14,147 nt of DNA. Source: an uncultured Collinsella sp. (GTDB taxonomy: Bacteria; Actinomycetota; Coriobacteriia; Coriobacteriales; Coriobacteriaceae). How positions within the stretch are numbered: the stretch's first letter is position 1; each line of letters opens with the position of its first letter. This document shows, piece by piece, positions 1 through 6,553 of this stretch. The stretch lies in assembly GCA_900550355.1 (NCBI GenBank), contig URRT01000036.1:1-14147 (forward strand). Reading direction: 5' to 3'. The position numbers and the translations under genes were made by a program. The notes under the pieces were generated by a model, which was not told the origin of the DNA, ran no database searches, and saw nothing but the letters and a program-made list of their open reading frames with translations.

Positions 1-209
1 CGCTTGCGCTCAAGCGTCTTCGTGCGCATGACGGCCTTCTGCGAGCGCGCGGGGTCGTCCCAAAAGCCGGGGGCCTCCGCCATGGCGTGCAGGCGCTCCA
101 GCTCATCGAGCGATCGATCGAGTGGCCATGCATTGTCGCGCCACTCAACACCAACCAAAATGGCACGCTCGGGCTCGGGTGCCGTGGGAACAAGGGGGAA
201 ACGGGCCAT
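1..209 (-). CDS. Partial HflX-like GTPase N-terminus, with an RF2-like continuation
   Basis: The gene starts with ATG at 209-207, overlapping the miaA stop by one base (TAATG), and runs off the left edge; 69 codons are visible. Residues 1-35 include ERAILVGVEW and a SLDELERL motif, which match the start of HflX, a ribosome-associated GTPase often found after miaA. After residue 40 an HflX should continue into a TAG-x-VVG strand. Instead the text reads AEAPGFWDDPARSQK, which resembles the N-terminal domain of peptide chain release factor 2 (the FWDDP..AQK motif). The frame stays open across the change. It may be a chimeric join at about 90-110, where both families could share a LDELERL-like stretch, or a rearranged gene. 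The HflX start is fairly secure from context; the identity beyond it is not. Confidence 0.6.
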   Translation of the reverse strand, partial: MARFPLVPTAPEPERAILVGVEWRDNAWPLDRSLDELERLHAMAEAPGFWDDPARSQKAVMRTKTLERK

Positions 210-1147
210 TAGGCAGCCTCAATACGATGCAGGATTTCCTCAACGACCTCATCGATCGTACATTCATCCATATCGAACCACACGATGCGGTCATCGCGTT
301 TAAACCACGAAAGCTGACGTTTGGCATAGCGACGCGAACGCATCTTGATGAGTTCGCGAGCCTCATCCATAGAAATCACGCCATTGAAAGCATCAATGAT
401 CTCTTTATAGCCAATTGCCTGCATCGACGTCAGGGCATCTCCCAGTCCCTGGTCCATAAGACCGCGGACCTCATCGACAAGGCCCTGCTCAAACATAAGA
501 TCGACGCGCAGGTTAATGCGCTCGTAGAGCACCTCGCGATTGCGCGTCAGACCAAACCACAGAGCATGATAATGCTCGCGCGGAACACTAAACTGAGACT
601 TTTGCTGCGCGTAGGACACTCCATCATCGTGCATTTCGAGCGCGCGAATCACGCGACGAACATTATGGGGGTGGATGACCGCAGCGGACTCGGGGTCACG
701 CTCGGCAAGCAGCGCGTGCAGCGCTTCCTCGCCTATGCGCTCGGCAAGTTCCTGATACCCCGCGCGACGATCGTCCTCAAGCTCGCCCGAGGGAAAATCC
801 ATCTCATCAAGGGCAGCCTTAAGATACAGCCCCGTACCTCCGCAAAAAACCGGCAGGCAACCCGAACCAAGGAGACGTTCAACATGCGCGCGAGCGTCAG
901 CCTGATAAAGCGCAGCAGAATATGCCACACCCGGCTCTACAATGTCGACGAGACGCAGCGGCGCCGTACACTCATTGGGCGCCATCTTTGCGGTGCCGAT
1001 GTCCATGCCGCGATAGATTTGCATCGCATCGCACGACAGCACTTCGGACGAAAGACGAGCGGCCAAACGGTCGGCAACATCACTCTTACCAACCGCCGTC
1101 GGACCGACGATCGCAACGGCGGAAAGACCTGCCCCGGGAGAAACCAT
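209..1147 (-). CDS. miaA: tRNA dimethylallyltransferase MiaA
   Basis: MiaA transfers the dimethylallyl group from DMAPP to N6 of adenine 37 in tRNAs that read codons starting with U, giving i6A, the substrate of MiaB encoded just upstream. The 312-residue product has the usual family length. Visible motifs are the P-loop GPTAVGKS at residues 15-22, SCDAMQIYRGMDIGTAK at about 38-54 with the family's conserved Asp (D40) and Thr, a GGTGLYLK segment at 103-110, the NVRRVIRALE segment, AIGYKE, and the C-terminal YAKRQLSWFKRD motif. The usual His in the pHhLiD region is replaced (LRLVDIVEP), a small departure. The ATG at 1147 overlaps the miaB stop (TAATG) and no good Shine-Dalgarno is visible, so translation is probably coupled to miaB. 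Identification is secure. Confidence 0.96.
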   Translation of the reverse strand: MVSPGAGLSAVAIVGPTAVGKSDVADRLAARLSSEVLSCDAMQIYRGMDIGTAKMAPNECTAPLRLVDIVEPGVAYSAALYQADARAHVERLLGSGCLPVFCGGTGLYLKAALDEMDFPSGELEDDRRAGYQELAERIGEEALHALLAERDPESAAVIHPHNVRRVIRALEMHDDGVSYAQQKSQFSVPREHYHALWFGLTRNREVLYERINLRVDLMFEQGLVDEVRGLMDQGLGDALTSMQAIGYKEIIDAFNGVISMDEARELIKMRSRRYAKRQLSWFKRDDRIVWFDMDECTIDEVVEEILHRIEAA

Positions 1148-2517
1148 TAGCGCGGCTCGCCCACAACGGAGCCGGACAAATACCAGGTCTTGGCAACGTC
1201 AACGTCAACATCAACGATCTTGCCAACAAGCTGATCGATGCTGTAACCCTCGGGGATAGGCGCATGCACGGTCTGATTCTTAGGACTCTTGCCCAGCAGG
1301 ACCGCGTCGTTCTTTTTACTCGTTCCCTCAATGAGCGCCGGCACCACAGTATGAAGCTCGCCCTGGTTATACTCGTGTGCCGTGGTCTCGATAACCTTAA
1401 CCAGGCGATTGAAACGCTCGAGAATAACCTCATGCGGCGTAGGATCGTCAATCTCGGCGGCCGGGGTACCGGCGCGCTTGGAATAGATGAAGGTATAGGC
1501 CTGAGCATAGCGGACCGTCTCAGCAAGTGAGAGCGTCTGCTCAAAGTCTTCTTCAGTCTCGCCCGGGAAGCCAACGATAATGTCGGTCGAGAGCGCGATA
1601 TCGGGCATGCGGTTGCGAATGCGATCGACAAGGCCCAGATAGTCCTCGCGTGTATAACGGCGATTCATCTCTTTGAGGATCCATGTCGAACCTGACTGGA
1701 CAGCCAAGTGCAGCTGCGGCATAACGGCAGGCGTCTCGACCATGGCGTCGATGGTCTCGGGCAGCAGGTCCTTGGGATGTGAAGATGTAAAGAAGATGCG
1801 CTCGACGCCCGTATCGCCCACCGCGCGCAGCAAATCGGCAAAACGCGGCTTGCCAAACAGATCGCGACCATATGAGTTAACGTTTTGGCCCAGCAGCGTA
1901 ATCTCACGCACGCCCTGGCGTACCAAACCGGTCACCTCGTCGACAATCTCCTCGAAGGGGCGACTTTTTTCGCGACCGCGCACGTACGGCACGATGCAAT
2001 AGGTGCAGAAATTATTGCAGCCTGTCATGATGGGCACCCAGGCGTGATACTGGGTCTCGCGATGCCACGGCATGCTCATGGCATCCGTATCCTCATGCTC
2101 ATTGGTGCGGATATGACGCTTACCATCAAGGAACGCCTCGGCAATGAGCTCGGCCACATGTGCGATGGAATGCGTGCCAAAGATGACATTGACGTTATCG
2201 ACGTTGGTGAGCAGGCCCTCTCCATCACGCTGCGCGATGCAGCCGCCCACGGCAACCACACGCTTGCCCGAAGGCGAAGGCGGCAGGCTTTTGCAGGAAT
2301 TGCACTGACCGTACAGGCGAGTATCGGCGGCCTCACGCACACAGCATGTCATGAAGACAACGATATCGGCATGCTCGGGATCGAGCGCCATGAGGCAGCC
2401 ATACGAATCAAGCAGACCGCTCACACGCTCGGAGTCGTGCTGATTCATCTGACAGCCAAAGGTGCGGATAAAGTAGGTTTTACCGGCAAGAATATCGCGT
2501 ACGGAACGCTGGTCCAT
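1147..2517 (-). CDS. miaB: tRNA-2-methylthio-N6-dimethylallyladenosine synthase MiaB
   Basis: MiaB is a radical-SAM methylthiotransferase that converts i6A37 to ms2i6A37 in tRNA. Numbering from the outer ATG at 2523, the N-terminal UPF0004 domain carries C24 (FGCQMNQ), C60/C61 (MTCC) and C95 (GGCIAQR), ligands of the auxiliary cluster. The radical-SAM motif CNNFCTYC supplies C169, C173 and C176. The C-terminal 65 or so residues form a TRAM RNA-binding domain. FGCQMN and GCNNFCTYCIVPYVRG favour MiaB over RimO. An extra CNSC motif lies at residues 74-77. Two ATGs sit two codons apart: an AGGA at 2527-2530 is 3 nt from the ATG at 2523 but 9 nt from the one at 2517, so I prefer 2517 (456 residues). 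It overlaps miaA by one base and follows spoVS after about 40 nt. Confidence 0.96.
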   Translation of the reverse strand: MDQRSVRDILAGKTYFIRTFGCQMNQHDSERVSGLLDSYGCLMALDPEHADIVVFMTCCVREAADTRLYGQCNSCKSLPPSPSGKRVVAVGGCIAQRDGEGLLTNVDNVNVIFGTHSIAHVAELIAEAFLDGKRHIRTNEHEDTDAMSMPWHRETQYHAWVPIMTGCNNFCTYCIVPYVRGREKSRPFEEIVDEVTGLVRQGVREITLLGQNVNSYGRDLFGKPRFADLLRAVGDTGVERIFFTSSHPKDLLPETIDAMVETPAVMPQLHLAVQSGSTWILKEMNRRYTREDYLGLVDRIRNRMPDIALSTDIIVGFPGETEEDFEQTLSLAETVRYAQAYTFIYSKRAGTPAAEIDDPTPHEVILERFNRLVKVIETTAHEYNQGELHTVVPALIEGTSKKNDAVLLGKSPKNQTVHAPIPEGYSIDQLVGKIVDVDVDVAKTWYLSGSVVGEPR

Positions 2518-2562
2518 GTGCATAAGTCCTAACGATGGGGAGCGAAACGAGGCAAGCAGAAG

Positions 2563-2880
2563 CTATGCCACAGGCTTAACATCATCCATGACGACGTTAT
2601 CCATAGCAGCTCGATTGATCTGGTGAACGTAGATAGAAAGGCGGATGGCCGTGCGCGACTCCCCGTTAATGAGGATGTCGGAGAACACAGGCGCGCAGGA
2701 AATATCAAAACCGGTTGGAATCAAAAAACCGCGCGCGATAGCAACGGCCTTAATGGCCTGGTTGACAGCACCGGCACCGACACACTGGATGTTGACGGGT
2801 ACACCATCCTTGACCATGCCGGCGATGGCGCCGGCAACGGACGCGGGCGATGATTTGCTTGATACCTTCAGGCAATCCAT
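2563..2880 (-). CDS. spoVS: SpoVS-family (stage V sporulation protein S) protein
   Basis: This 105-residue protein matches the SpoVS family almost from end to end: MDCLKVSSKSSPASVAGAIAG, then VGAGAVNQAIKAVAIARGF, FDISCAPVFSDI and a final GESRTAIRLSIY strand. SpoVS proteins are small Alba-like, putatively nucleic-acid-binding proteins. In Bacillus the protein is needed for late spore coat and cortex steps, but homologues occur in many non-sporulating bacteria, where the role is unknown. The frame is open further upstream, but the ATG at 2880 is chosen because AGGAG lies 7 nt before it (2888-2892) and family similarity begins exactly there. The C-terminal 17 or so residues after the conserved core (NRAAMDNVVMDDVKPVA) are an acidic tail not found in short family members. 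It lies between the GHKL ATPase gene and miaB. Confidence 0.95.
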   Translation of the reverse strand: MDCLKVSSKSSPASVAGAIAGMVKDGVPVNIQCVGAGAVNQAIKAVAIARGFLIPTGFDISCAPVFSDILINGESRTAIRLSIYVHQINRAAMDNVVMDDVKPVA

Positions 2881-2887
2881 GAAGAAA

Positions 2888-2892
2888 CTCCT
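2888..2892 (-). promoter_or_regulatory. Shine-Dalgarno of spoVS
   Basis: AGGAG on the minus strand, 7 nt before the ATG at 2880. It decides the start inside a longer open frame. Confidence 0.85.
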
Positions 2893-2896
2893 GCGT

Positions 2897-2913
2897 TTAA
2901 AAGTACGTTTTAA
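2897..2913. repeat. Inverted repeat TTAAAA-N5-TTTTAA before spoVS
   Basis: Two perfect 6-bp arms are separated by GTACG. The element is AT-rich, lies just upstream of the spoVS Shine-Dalgarno, and sits in the same 75-base gap as the longer palindrome at 2931-2948. It could be a protein-binding site or a chance feature of an AT-rich leader. Confidence 0.4.
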
Positions 2914-2921
2914 CTGCAATA

Positions 2922-2950
2922 ACTTTATCGTACCGAGTGGACTCGGTAAA
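2922..2950 (-). promoter_or_regulatory. Candidate weak promoter for spoVS-miaB-miaA
   Basis: On the minus strand TTTACC (2945-2950) is separated by 17 nt from TAAAGT (2922-2927). Each hexamer matches the sigma70 consensus at four of six positions. It lies in the 74-base gap between the GHKL ATPase gene and spoVS, and the palindrome 2931-2948 overlaps its -35 and spacer. It may be an internal promoter in the rny unit, but hexamers this weak occur by chance. Confidence 0.3.
2931..2948. repeat. Perfect palindrome upstream of spoVS
   Basis: TACCGAGT-GG-ACTCGGTA has two perfect 8-bp arms around a 2-bp centre and begins 7 bases after the stop codon of the GHKL ATPase gene. The 2-nt centre is too short for an ideal RNA loop, and no U-run follows on the minus strand (CGATAAAG follows), so a terminator is unlikely. 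An operator for a dimeric regulator, or an mRNA processing/stability stem, fits better. Confidence 0.7.
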
Positions 2951-2954
2951 GGCA

Positions 2955-4040
2955 CTATTCCTCTTTGGCAAGATCGAAGGTCACGGTGATTCGATCACGC
3001 GAAACACGGATCTTTGGGTCGCCGCAAAGATTGAGATAGTACCGGGCGGCAAGGTCATTAAAGTCGCGCTCCACAGCACGCGAAAACTGTGCCATGTCAT
3101 CCTTGGCAATACGCAGCCCACGACGATCCTTCGCGAGATCGACAGGAGCCGGCGCATGCGAGGATGAGTCACGCTCGCGCAGCAGACGCGCAGTCACACC
3201 GCGAACGGGCTTAATCTGCCCTGCCAAAATGCGATGGGCCGTGCGCTCGGACATCTCAAGACCCAAACCCGAACAAATACGAATAAAGTCCTCGGCATCA
3301 GAGGCAAGGCCTAAACGATCGACAACCGGAAGCTCGCTCTCATCATCAATAAACAGGAGACGAGACGTATCGAGCCGACTTGACGCCTGAGCATAAAGGG
3401 TCGCGGCAATCTCAGACGGAGAACCAAGATAGACATCGCAACCACGCAACTCCTCGAGCGCAAACTCACAGGCAGCGCGAATAATATTATGCGGACCGCG
3501 AGCACAGACATAACGTCCGTCCTCATCCTTGACGGCCTGGGGCCAGCTGGACTGATCGGCACGCTCGCTGAGGCGGTCGGCCGCAACGCTCACCTTAAAG
3601 GCTGAGCCAAGATCGACACCAGACGTGACCACGCGGGCCTCGTCGGTGTTCTGCTTGATCGAAAACAATGCCATGCCACGACCGTGAACGCCCCAACGGT
3701 CCATCTTCATGCTCTCGAGCTTTGAGGTAACGCGAGCATCGAAGATTCGCTCTTGCATATCCTGCGGAACACCCGAGCCGTTATCCAGAAAGACAAGCGT
3801 GCGGACGCCATCTTCCTTGGTCGTGGCGAGATAGACCTTGTCGGCGCCGGCATCGCGAGCATTACGGAGCATTTCGATGACGATATCCTCGACATGCTGA
3901 ATGTCGTGCTTTGCCTGGCGCCGCTCGGCCTCCGAAACGCGGAGGCGGACATACCCCTCGCCAAGGTTCTCCTCGACGCGAAGGTTGCCCTCCCCCGACA
4001 TCGACGCGATAAATGAGATGAGCTCGTTCGCGTCGCTCAT
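2955..4040 (-). CDS. GHKL-type ATPase of unknown function (HATPase_c domain)
   Basis: This 361-residue protein has an N-terminal ATPase fold of the gyrase/Hsp90/histidine kinase/MutL type. Motifs seen are an N box DIVIEMLRNARDAGAD (about 52-67, with E56 as candidate general base and N60 as Mg ligand), a G1 box DNGSGVP (86-92), a Thr/Ser-rich TSK at 105-107 and a G2 box WGVHGRGMALF (116-126). There is no His-phosphoacceptor domain, membrane segment or receiver domain. The C-terminal half (about 160-361) is unfamiliar; it contains a basic helical stretch around 255-290 and a predicted beta segment at the end (KIRVSRDRITVTFDL). The family seems to travel with rny and spoVS in related genomes (recollection, not checked). 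The ATG follows the rny stop after one base (TAATATG), with no clear Shine-Dalgarno, so translation is likely coupled. It may couple ATP-driven dimerisation to RNA or DNA transactions; the function is unknown. Confidence 0.85.
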   Translation of the reverse strand: MSDANELISFIASMSGEGNLRVEENLGEGYVRLRVSEAERRQAKHDIQHVEDIVIEMLRNARDAGADKVYLATTKEDGVRTLVFLDNGSGVPQDMQERIFDARVTSKLESMKMDRWGVHGRGMALFSIKQNTDEARVVTSGVDLGSAFKVSVAADRLSERADQSSWPQAVKDEDGRYVCARGPHNIIRAACEFALEELRGCDVYLGSPSEIAATLYAQASSRLDTSRLLFIDDESELPVVDRLGLASDAEDFIRICSGLGLEMSERTAHRILAGQIKPVRGVTARLLRERDSSSHAPAPVDLAKDRRGLRIAKDDMAQFSRAVERDFNDLAARYYLNLCGDPKIRVSRDRITVTFDLAKEE

Positions 4041-4041
4041 A

Positions 4042-5592
4042 TTATTTAGCGATATCGACAGCGCGGCTCTCGCGAATCACGACGACGCGCACCTGACCGG
4101 GATACTCCATCTCTTCCTCGATCTGATGGGCGATATCGTGAGCCAGAACCGTGGACTGGGCATCGGAGATCTTGTCCGGCTGAACCATGACATGGACCTC
4201 GCGACCAGCCTGCATGGCATAGGTACGCTCGACGCCGTCATGGGAGTTGGCGATCTCCTCGAGCTTCTCAAGGCGCTTGATGTAGTTCTCGGCAGACTCG
4301 CGACGGGCACCGGGGCGAGAGGCTGAGACAGCATCGGCGGCCTGCACCAGGACATCGAGCACCGTGTTGGGGTCGACATCGGCATGGTGAGCCTCGATAG
4401 CGTGGACGATAACGGGCTTCTCGCCATAACGACGGGCGAGCTCGGCGCCGATGACGGCATGCGGGCCCTCGACGTCGTGGTCAATTGCCTTGCCCAGGTC
4501 GTGAAGCAGACCGGCGCGCTTGGCGGTCACAACGTCCAGGCCAAGCTCGGAAGCCATCACGCCGCAGAGATCAGAGACCTCGAGGGAGTGCTGAAGCACG
4601 TTCTGACCAAACGAGGTACGGTAGCGCAAGGCACCAAGGGTCTTGACGATCTCGGGGTGCAGGTCGTGGATGCCAGTATCGAAGGCAGCCTGCTCGCCAG
4701 CCTCGCGCACGCGCTGCTGAACCAGGTCGGCAGCCTTGTGATACATCTCCTCGATGCGGGCAGGGTGAATGCGGCCGTCGGCGATGAGGTTCTCGAGGGC
4801 GACACGGGCGGTCTCACGACGGACCGGGTCGAAGCTCGAAAGAACGACGGTCTCGGGCGTGTCGTCGATCACGAGGTTGACGCCGGAAACCTGCTCGAAG
4901 GTGCGGATGTTGCGACCCTCGCGACCGATAATACGGCCCTTGAGGTCATCAGAGGGAATGTGCACGGAGGTAACGGTGACCTCGGCAGTGTGGTCGGCAG
5001 CGCAGCGCTGAATCGCCAGGGACAGAATCTCCTGGGCGGTCTTGTGGCACTCGGCGCGAACCTGCTGCTCGGACTCGCGAATGATCGTGGCGGCCTCGTG
5101 GGTGACCTCGCCGCGAACCTTATCGAGGAGCTCCTTGTGGGCATCCTCGCGGGTAAGGTCGGCGATACGCTCGAGCTCGGAGGTCTGCTTTGCGCAGAGC
5201 TCCTCGAGCTCACGGGAGCGCTTCTCGACCTGACCGGCCTGACTGGACAGCTGATGCTCGCGCTTGTCGAGAGCGTCGTTGCGGCGATCAAGGGATTCCT
5301 CGCGCTGCATCACGCGGTTCTCGAGCGTACGAATCTCGCTCTTACGCTGCTTGTCCTCGGCCTCGGCGGCCTGCTTGTTCTTGATGATCTCCTCTTTAGC
5401 CTCGAGCAGAGCCTCTTTTTTGAGGGTCTCGGCCTGACGCTTTGCATCGCCGATCAGGGACTCAGCCTGTGCGTGTGCCGACTGGATCTTTTCGTCGGCC
5501 TCATGAAGACTACCCTGCTTGGCGGTGCGCATGTAGGCAATGGCGGCGATGGCACCTAAAACGATGCCAACGAGCGCTGCGATGATAGGCAT
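4042..5592 (-). CDS. rny: Ribonuclease Y
   Basis: RNase Y is a membrane-anchored endoribonuclease that initiates mRNA decay in many Gram-positive bacteria. From the ATG at 5592 (516 residues, normal length) there is an N-terminal membrane helix (about 2-21), a long charged coiled coil (about 28-190, Glu/Lys/Arg/Gln-rich), a KH RNA-binding domain with GRIIGREGRNIRTFE, then an HD domain with QHSLEVS, the catalytic HD pair in LLHDLGKA, and EAHHADVD. The frame opens with a GTG at 5598, but AGGAG covers 5598-5602, overlapping that GTG; the ATG at 5592 sits 5 nt after it and is the better start. The gene opens a unit with the GHKL ATPase, spoVS, miaB and miaA, and has its own promoter and a long leader. 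It may act as the core of an RNA-processing complex at the membrane. Confidence 0.97.
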   Translation of the reverse strand: MPIIAALVGIVLGAIAAIAYMRTAKQGSLHEADEKIQSAHAQAESLIGDAKRQAETLKKEALLEAKEEIIKNKQAAEAEDKQRKSEIRTLENRVMQREESLDRRNDALDKREHQLSSQAGQVEKRSRELEELCAKQTSELERIADLTREDAHKELLDKVRGEVTHEAATIIRESEQQVRAECHKTAQEILSLAIQRCAADHTAEVTVTSVHIPSDDLKGRIIGREGRNIRTFEQVSGVNLVIDDTPETVVLSSFDPVRRETARVALENLIADGRIHPARIEEMYHKAADLVQQRVREAGEQAAFDTGIHDLHPEIVKTLGALRYRTSFGQNVLQHSLEVSDLCGVMASELGLDVVTAKRAGLLHDLGKAIDHDVEGPHAVIGAELARRYGEKPVIVHAIEAHHADVDPNTVLDVLVQAADAVSASRPGARRESAENYIKRLEKLEEIANSHDGVERTYAMQAGREVHVMVQPDKISDAQSTVLAHDIAHQIEEEMEYPGQVRVVVIRESRAVDIAK

Positions 5593-5597
5593 GCTCA

Positions 5598-5602
5598 CTC
5601 CT
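5598..5602 (-). promoter_or_regulatory. Shine-Dalgarno of rny
   Basis: AGGAG lies 5 nt before the ATG at 5592. It overlaps the upstream GTG and so favours the ATG as start. Confidence 0.85.
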
Positions 5603-5628
5603 TTTTATGGATTCGTTACACAACAAAG

Positions 5629-5652
5629 CGAACCGTCCTTACGAACGGCTCG
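5629..5652 (-). promoter_or_regulatory. Stem-loop in the rny leader, proximal
   Basis: In minus-strand RNA CGAGCCGU pairs with ACGGUUCG (8 pairs, one G-U) around an 8-nt loop. A modest U-rich run (CUUUGUUGUG) follows. It lies about 40 nt before the rny start. It could be a weak terminator/attenuator or a site for self-cleavage by RNase Y. Confidence 0.5.
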
Positions 5653-5714
5653 CGACATTTGAGTAATATGGGCGCAGCTTATGCGGGTCGGATACAGATA
5701 AACATATAAACAAA

Positions 5715-5729
5715 CTCATCACAGATGAG
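5715..5729 (-). promoter_or_regulatory. Stem-loop in the rny leader, distal
   Basis: CTCATC pairs perfectly with GATGAG around a 3-nt loop, and minus-strand RNA continues into UUUGUUUAU. This resembles a weak intrinsic terminator placed about 25-40 nt after the predicted transcription start, so premature termination is possible. Confidence 0.45.
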
Positions 5730-5758
5730 CACATATCACAAAGCAAATGACAGTGTTT

Positions 5759-5787
5759 ATCGTACGTTGAACCACAACAACTGTCAA
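5759..5787 (-). promoter_or_regulatory. Sigma70-type promoter of the rny unit
   Basis: On the minus strand a perfect TTGACA (-35, 5782-5787) is followed after exactly 17 nt by TACGAT (-10, 5759-5764), which keeps the key T1, A2 and T6. Transcription should begin near 5752, giving a leader of about 160 nt before rny. The promoter lies 60-90 bases after the recX stop, so rny is not dependent on recA read-through. The other part of the 250-base recX-rny gap (5788-5849) holds no gene and no obvious terminator for recX. Confidence 0.8.
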
Positions 5788-5849
5788 ATAAATGGCCCCA
5801 GTACGGCGGCTAAAACGCGGTGAACGGCAGGACCACAAAACGCATACGC

Positions 5850-6542
5850 CTAAACCGCACATTCCTCGCATTCGGCATCGAGACGTGCCTTAACGGCATC
5901 GGCGGCGATGTGATACGAGAAGCCCTTGCCCATCAAAAACCGAACCAGTTTTTCGAATCCGCGCGTCTCTGGAACACGCCGCTTGGCGAGCAGGGCTGAC
6001 GCACGCGCCAAATCGTCTTCGACGGCAAAATAATCCTCGGGATAACCGGGAATGTCATCGAGCACAACATGACGTCGCTTGAGCTCGGTCTCGATTTTGC
6101 GCTGTCCCCAACCGCGCCGCTTGCGTTCCTCGATAAAGTACGAGCAAAAGCGGTTCTCGTCTAAAAAGCGATACTCGGTGGCGCGCTCGACGGCGAAATC
6201 AATCGCGGGCTGGCGAAAGCCGTAGCGAGCCAACTTGTCACGGACCTCACCCGTCGCATGGTCGCGGCGCGATAACATCTCGGTCACCATGGTAAGTGCA
6301 CATTTACGCTCGATGAGCTGCACCGCCTCACGAAAGTTGTCCCAATCACAGGGAAGATCGGGGCGGTTTTTGACATACAGCCGCGCGACCCGCACGGGAA
6401 TCCAAATGGACCGCTCAAAACCGCCCTCAAGCTCACAATCGATATGTGCGCAAGGCTTTTTGGACGCATACCCGCTCGAGAACGAGGAGGCCGCCTTCTT
6501 ATCGGGAAAGACGACCGTGGCCTCGGTCACCGTATACGACAT
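5850..6542 (-). CDS. recX: Regulatory protein RecX
   Basis: RecX binds and caps RecA filaments to limit recombination. The 230-residue product has an N-terminal region (about 1-80), as in longer Gram-positive RecX proteins, followed by the three-helix repeats: MVTEMLSRRDHATGEVRDKLARYGF (about 85-109), an ATEYRFLDENRFCSYFIEERKRRGWG segment (121-146, with the conserved FLDE.RF and G), KIETELKRRHV and a last repeat near 195-220 (FEKLVRFLMGKGFSYHIAADAVK). It is the second gene after recA, 11 nt downstream, so it is probably co-induced with recA. The ATG at 6542 has no clear Shine-Dalgarno, so coupling to recA translation is likely. The final eight residues are Cys/Glu-rich (ECEECAV). Identification rests on the helical repeat pattern and position. 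Confidence 0.92.
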   Translation of the reverse strand: MSYTVTEATVVFPDKKAASSFSSGYASKKPCAHIDCELEGGFERSIWIPVRVARLYVKNRPDLPCDWDNFREAVQLIERKCALTMVTEMLSRRDHATGEVRDKLARYGFRQPAIDFAVERATEYRFLDENRFCSYFIEERKRRGWGQRKIETELKRRHVVLDDIPGYPEDYFAVEDDLARASALLAKRRVPETRGFEKLVRFLMGKGFSYHIAADAVKARLDAECEECAV

Positions 6543-6553
6543 GAGCGTAACCG

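Noticed and set aside
122..1150. Long plus-strand frame opposite miaA
   Set aside because: Antisense shadow; miaA on the minus strand has all family motifs.
2931..2948. Palindrome as an intrinsic terminator after the GHKL ATPase gene
   Set aside because: The centre is only 2 nt and no U-run follows on the minus strand, so an operator or processing stem fits better.
4384..5559. A 391-codon plus-strand open frame opposite rny
   Set aside because: Leucine/glycine/valine-rich antisense shadow of the coiled-coil codons of rny; no Shine-Dalgarno or family match.
5639..5734. A 31-codon minus-strand frame in the rny leader, as a possible leader peptide
   Set aside because: No Shine-Dalgarno, no run of a single regulatory amino-acid codon, and its end falls inside a stem-loop loop. 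Chance frame.
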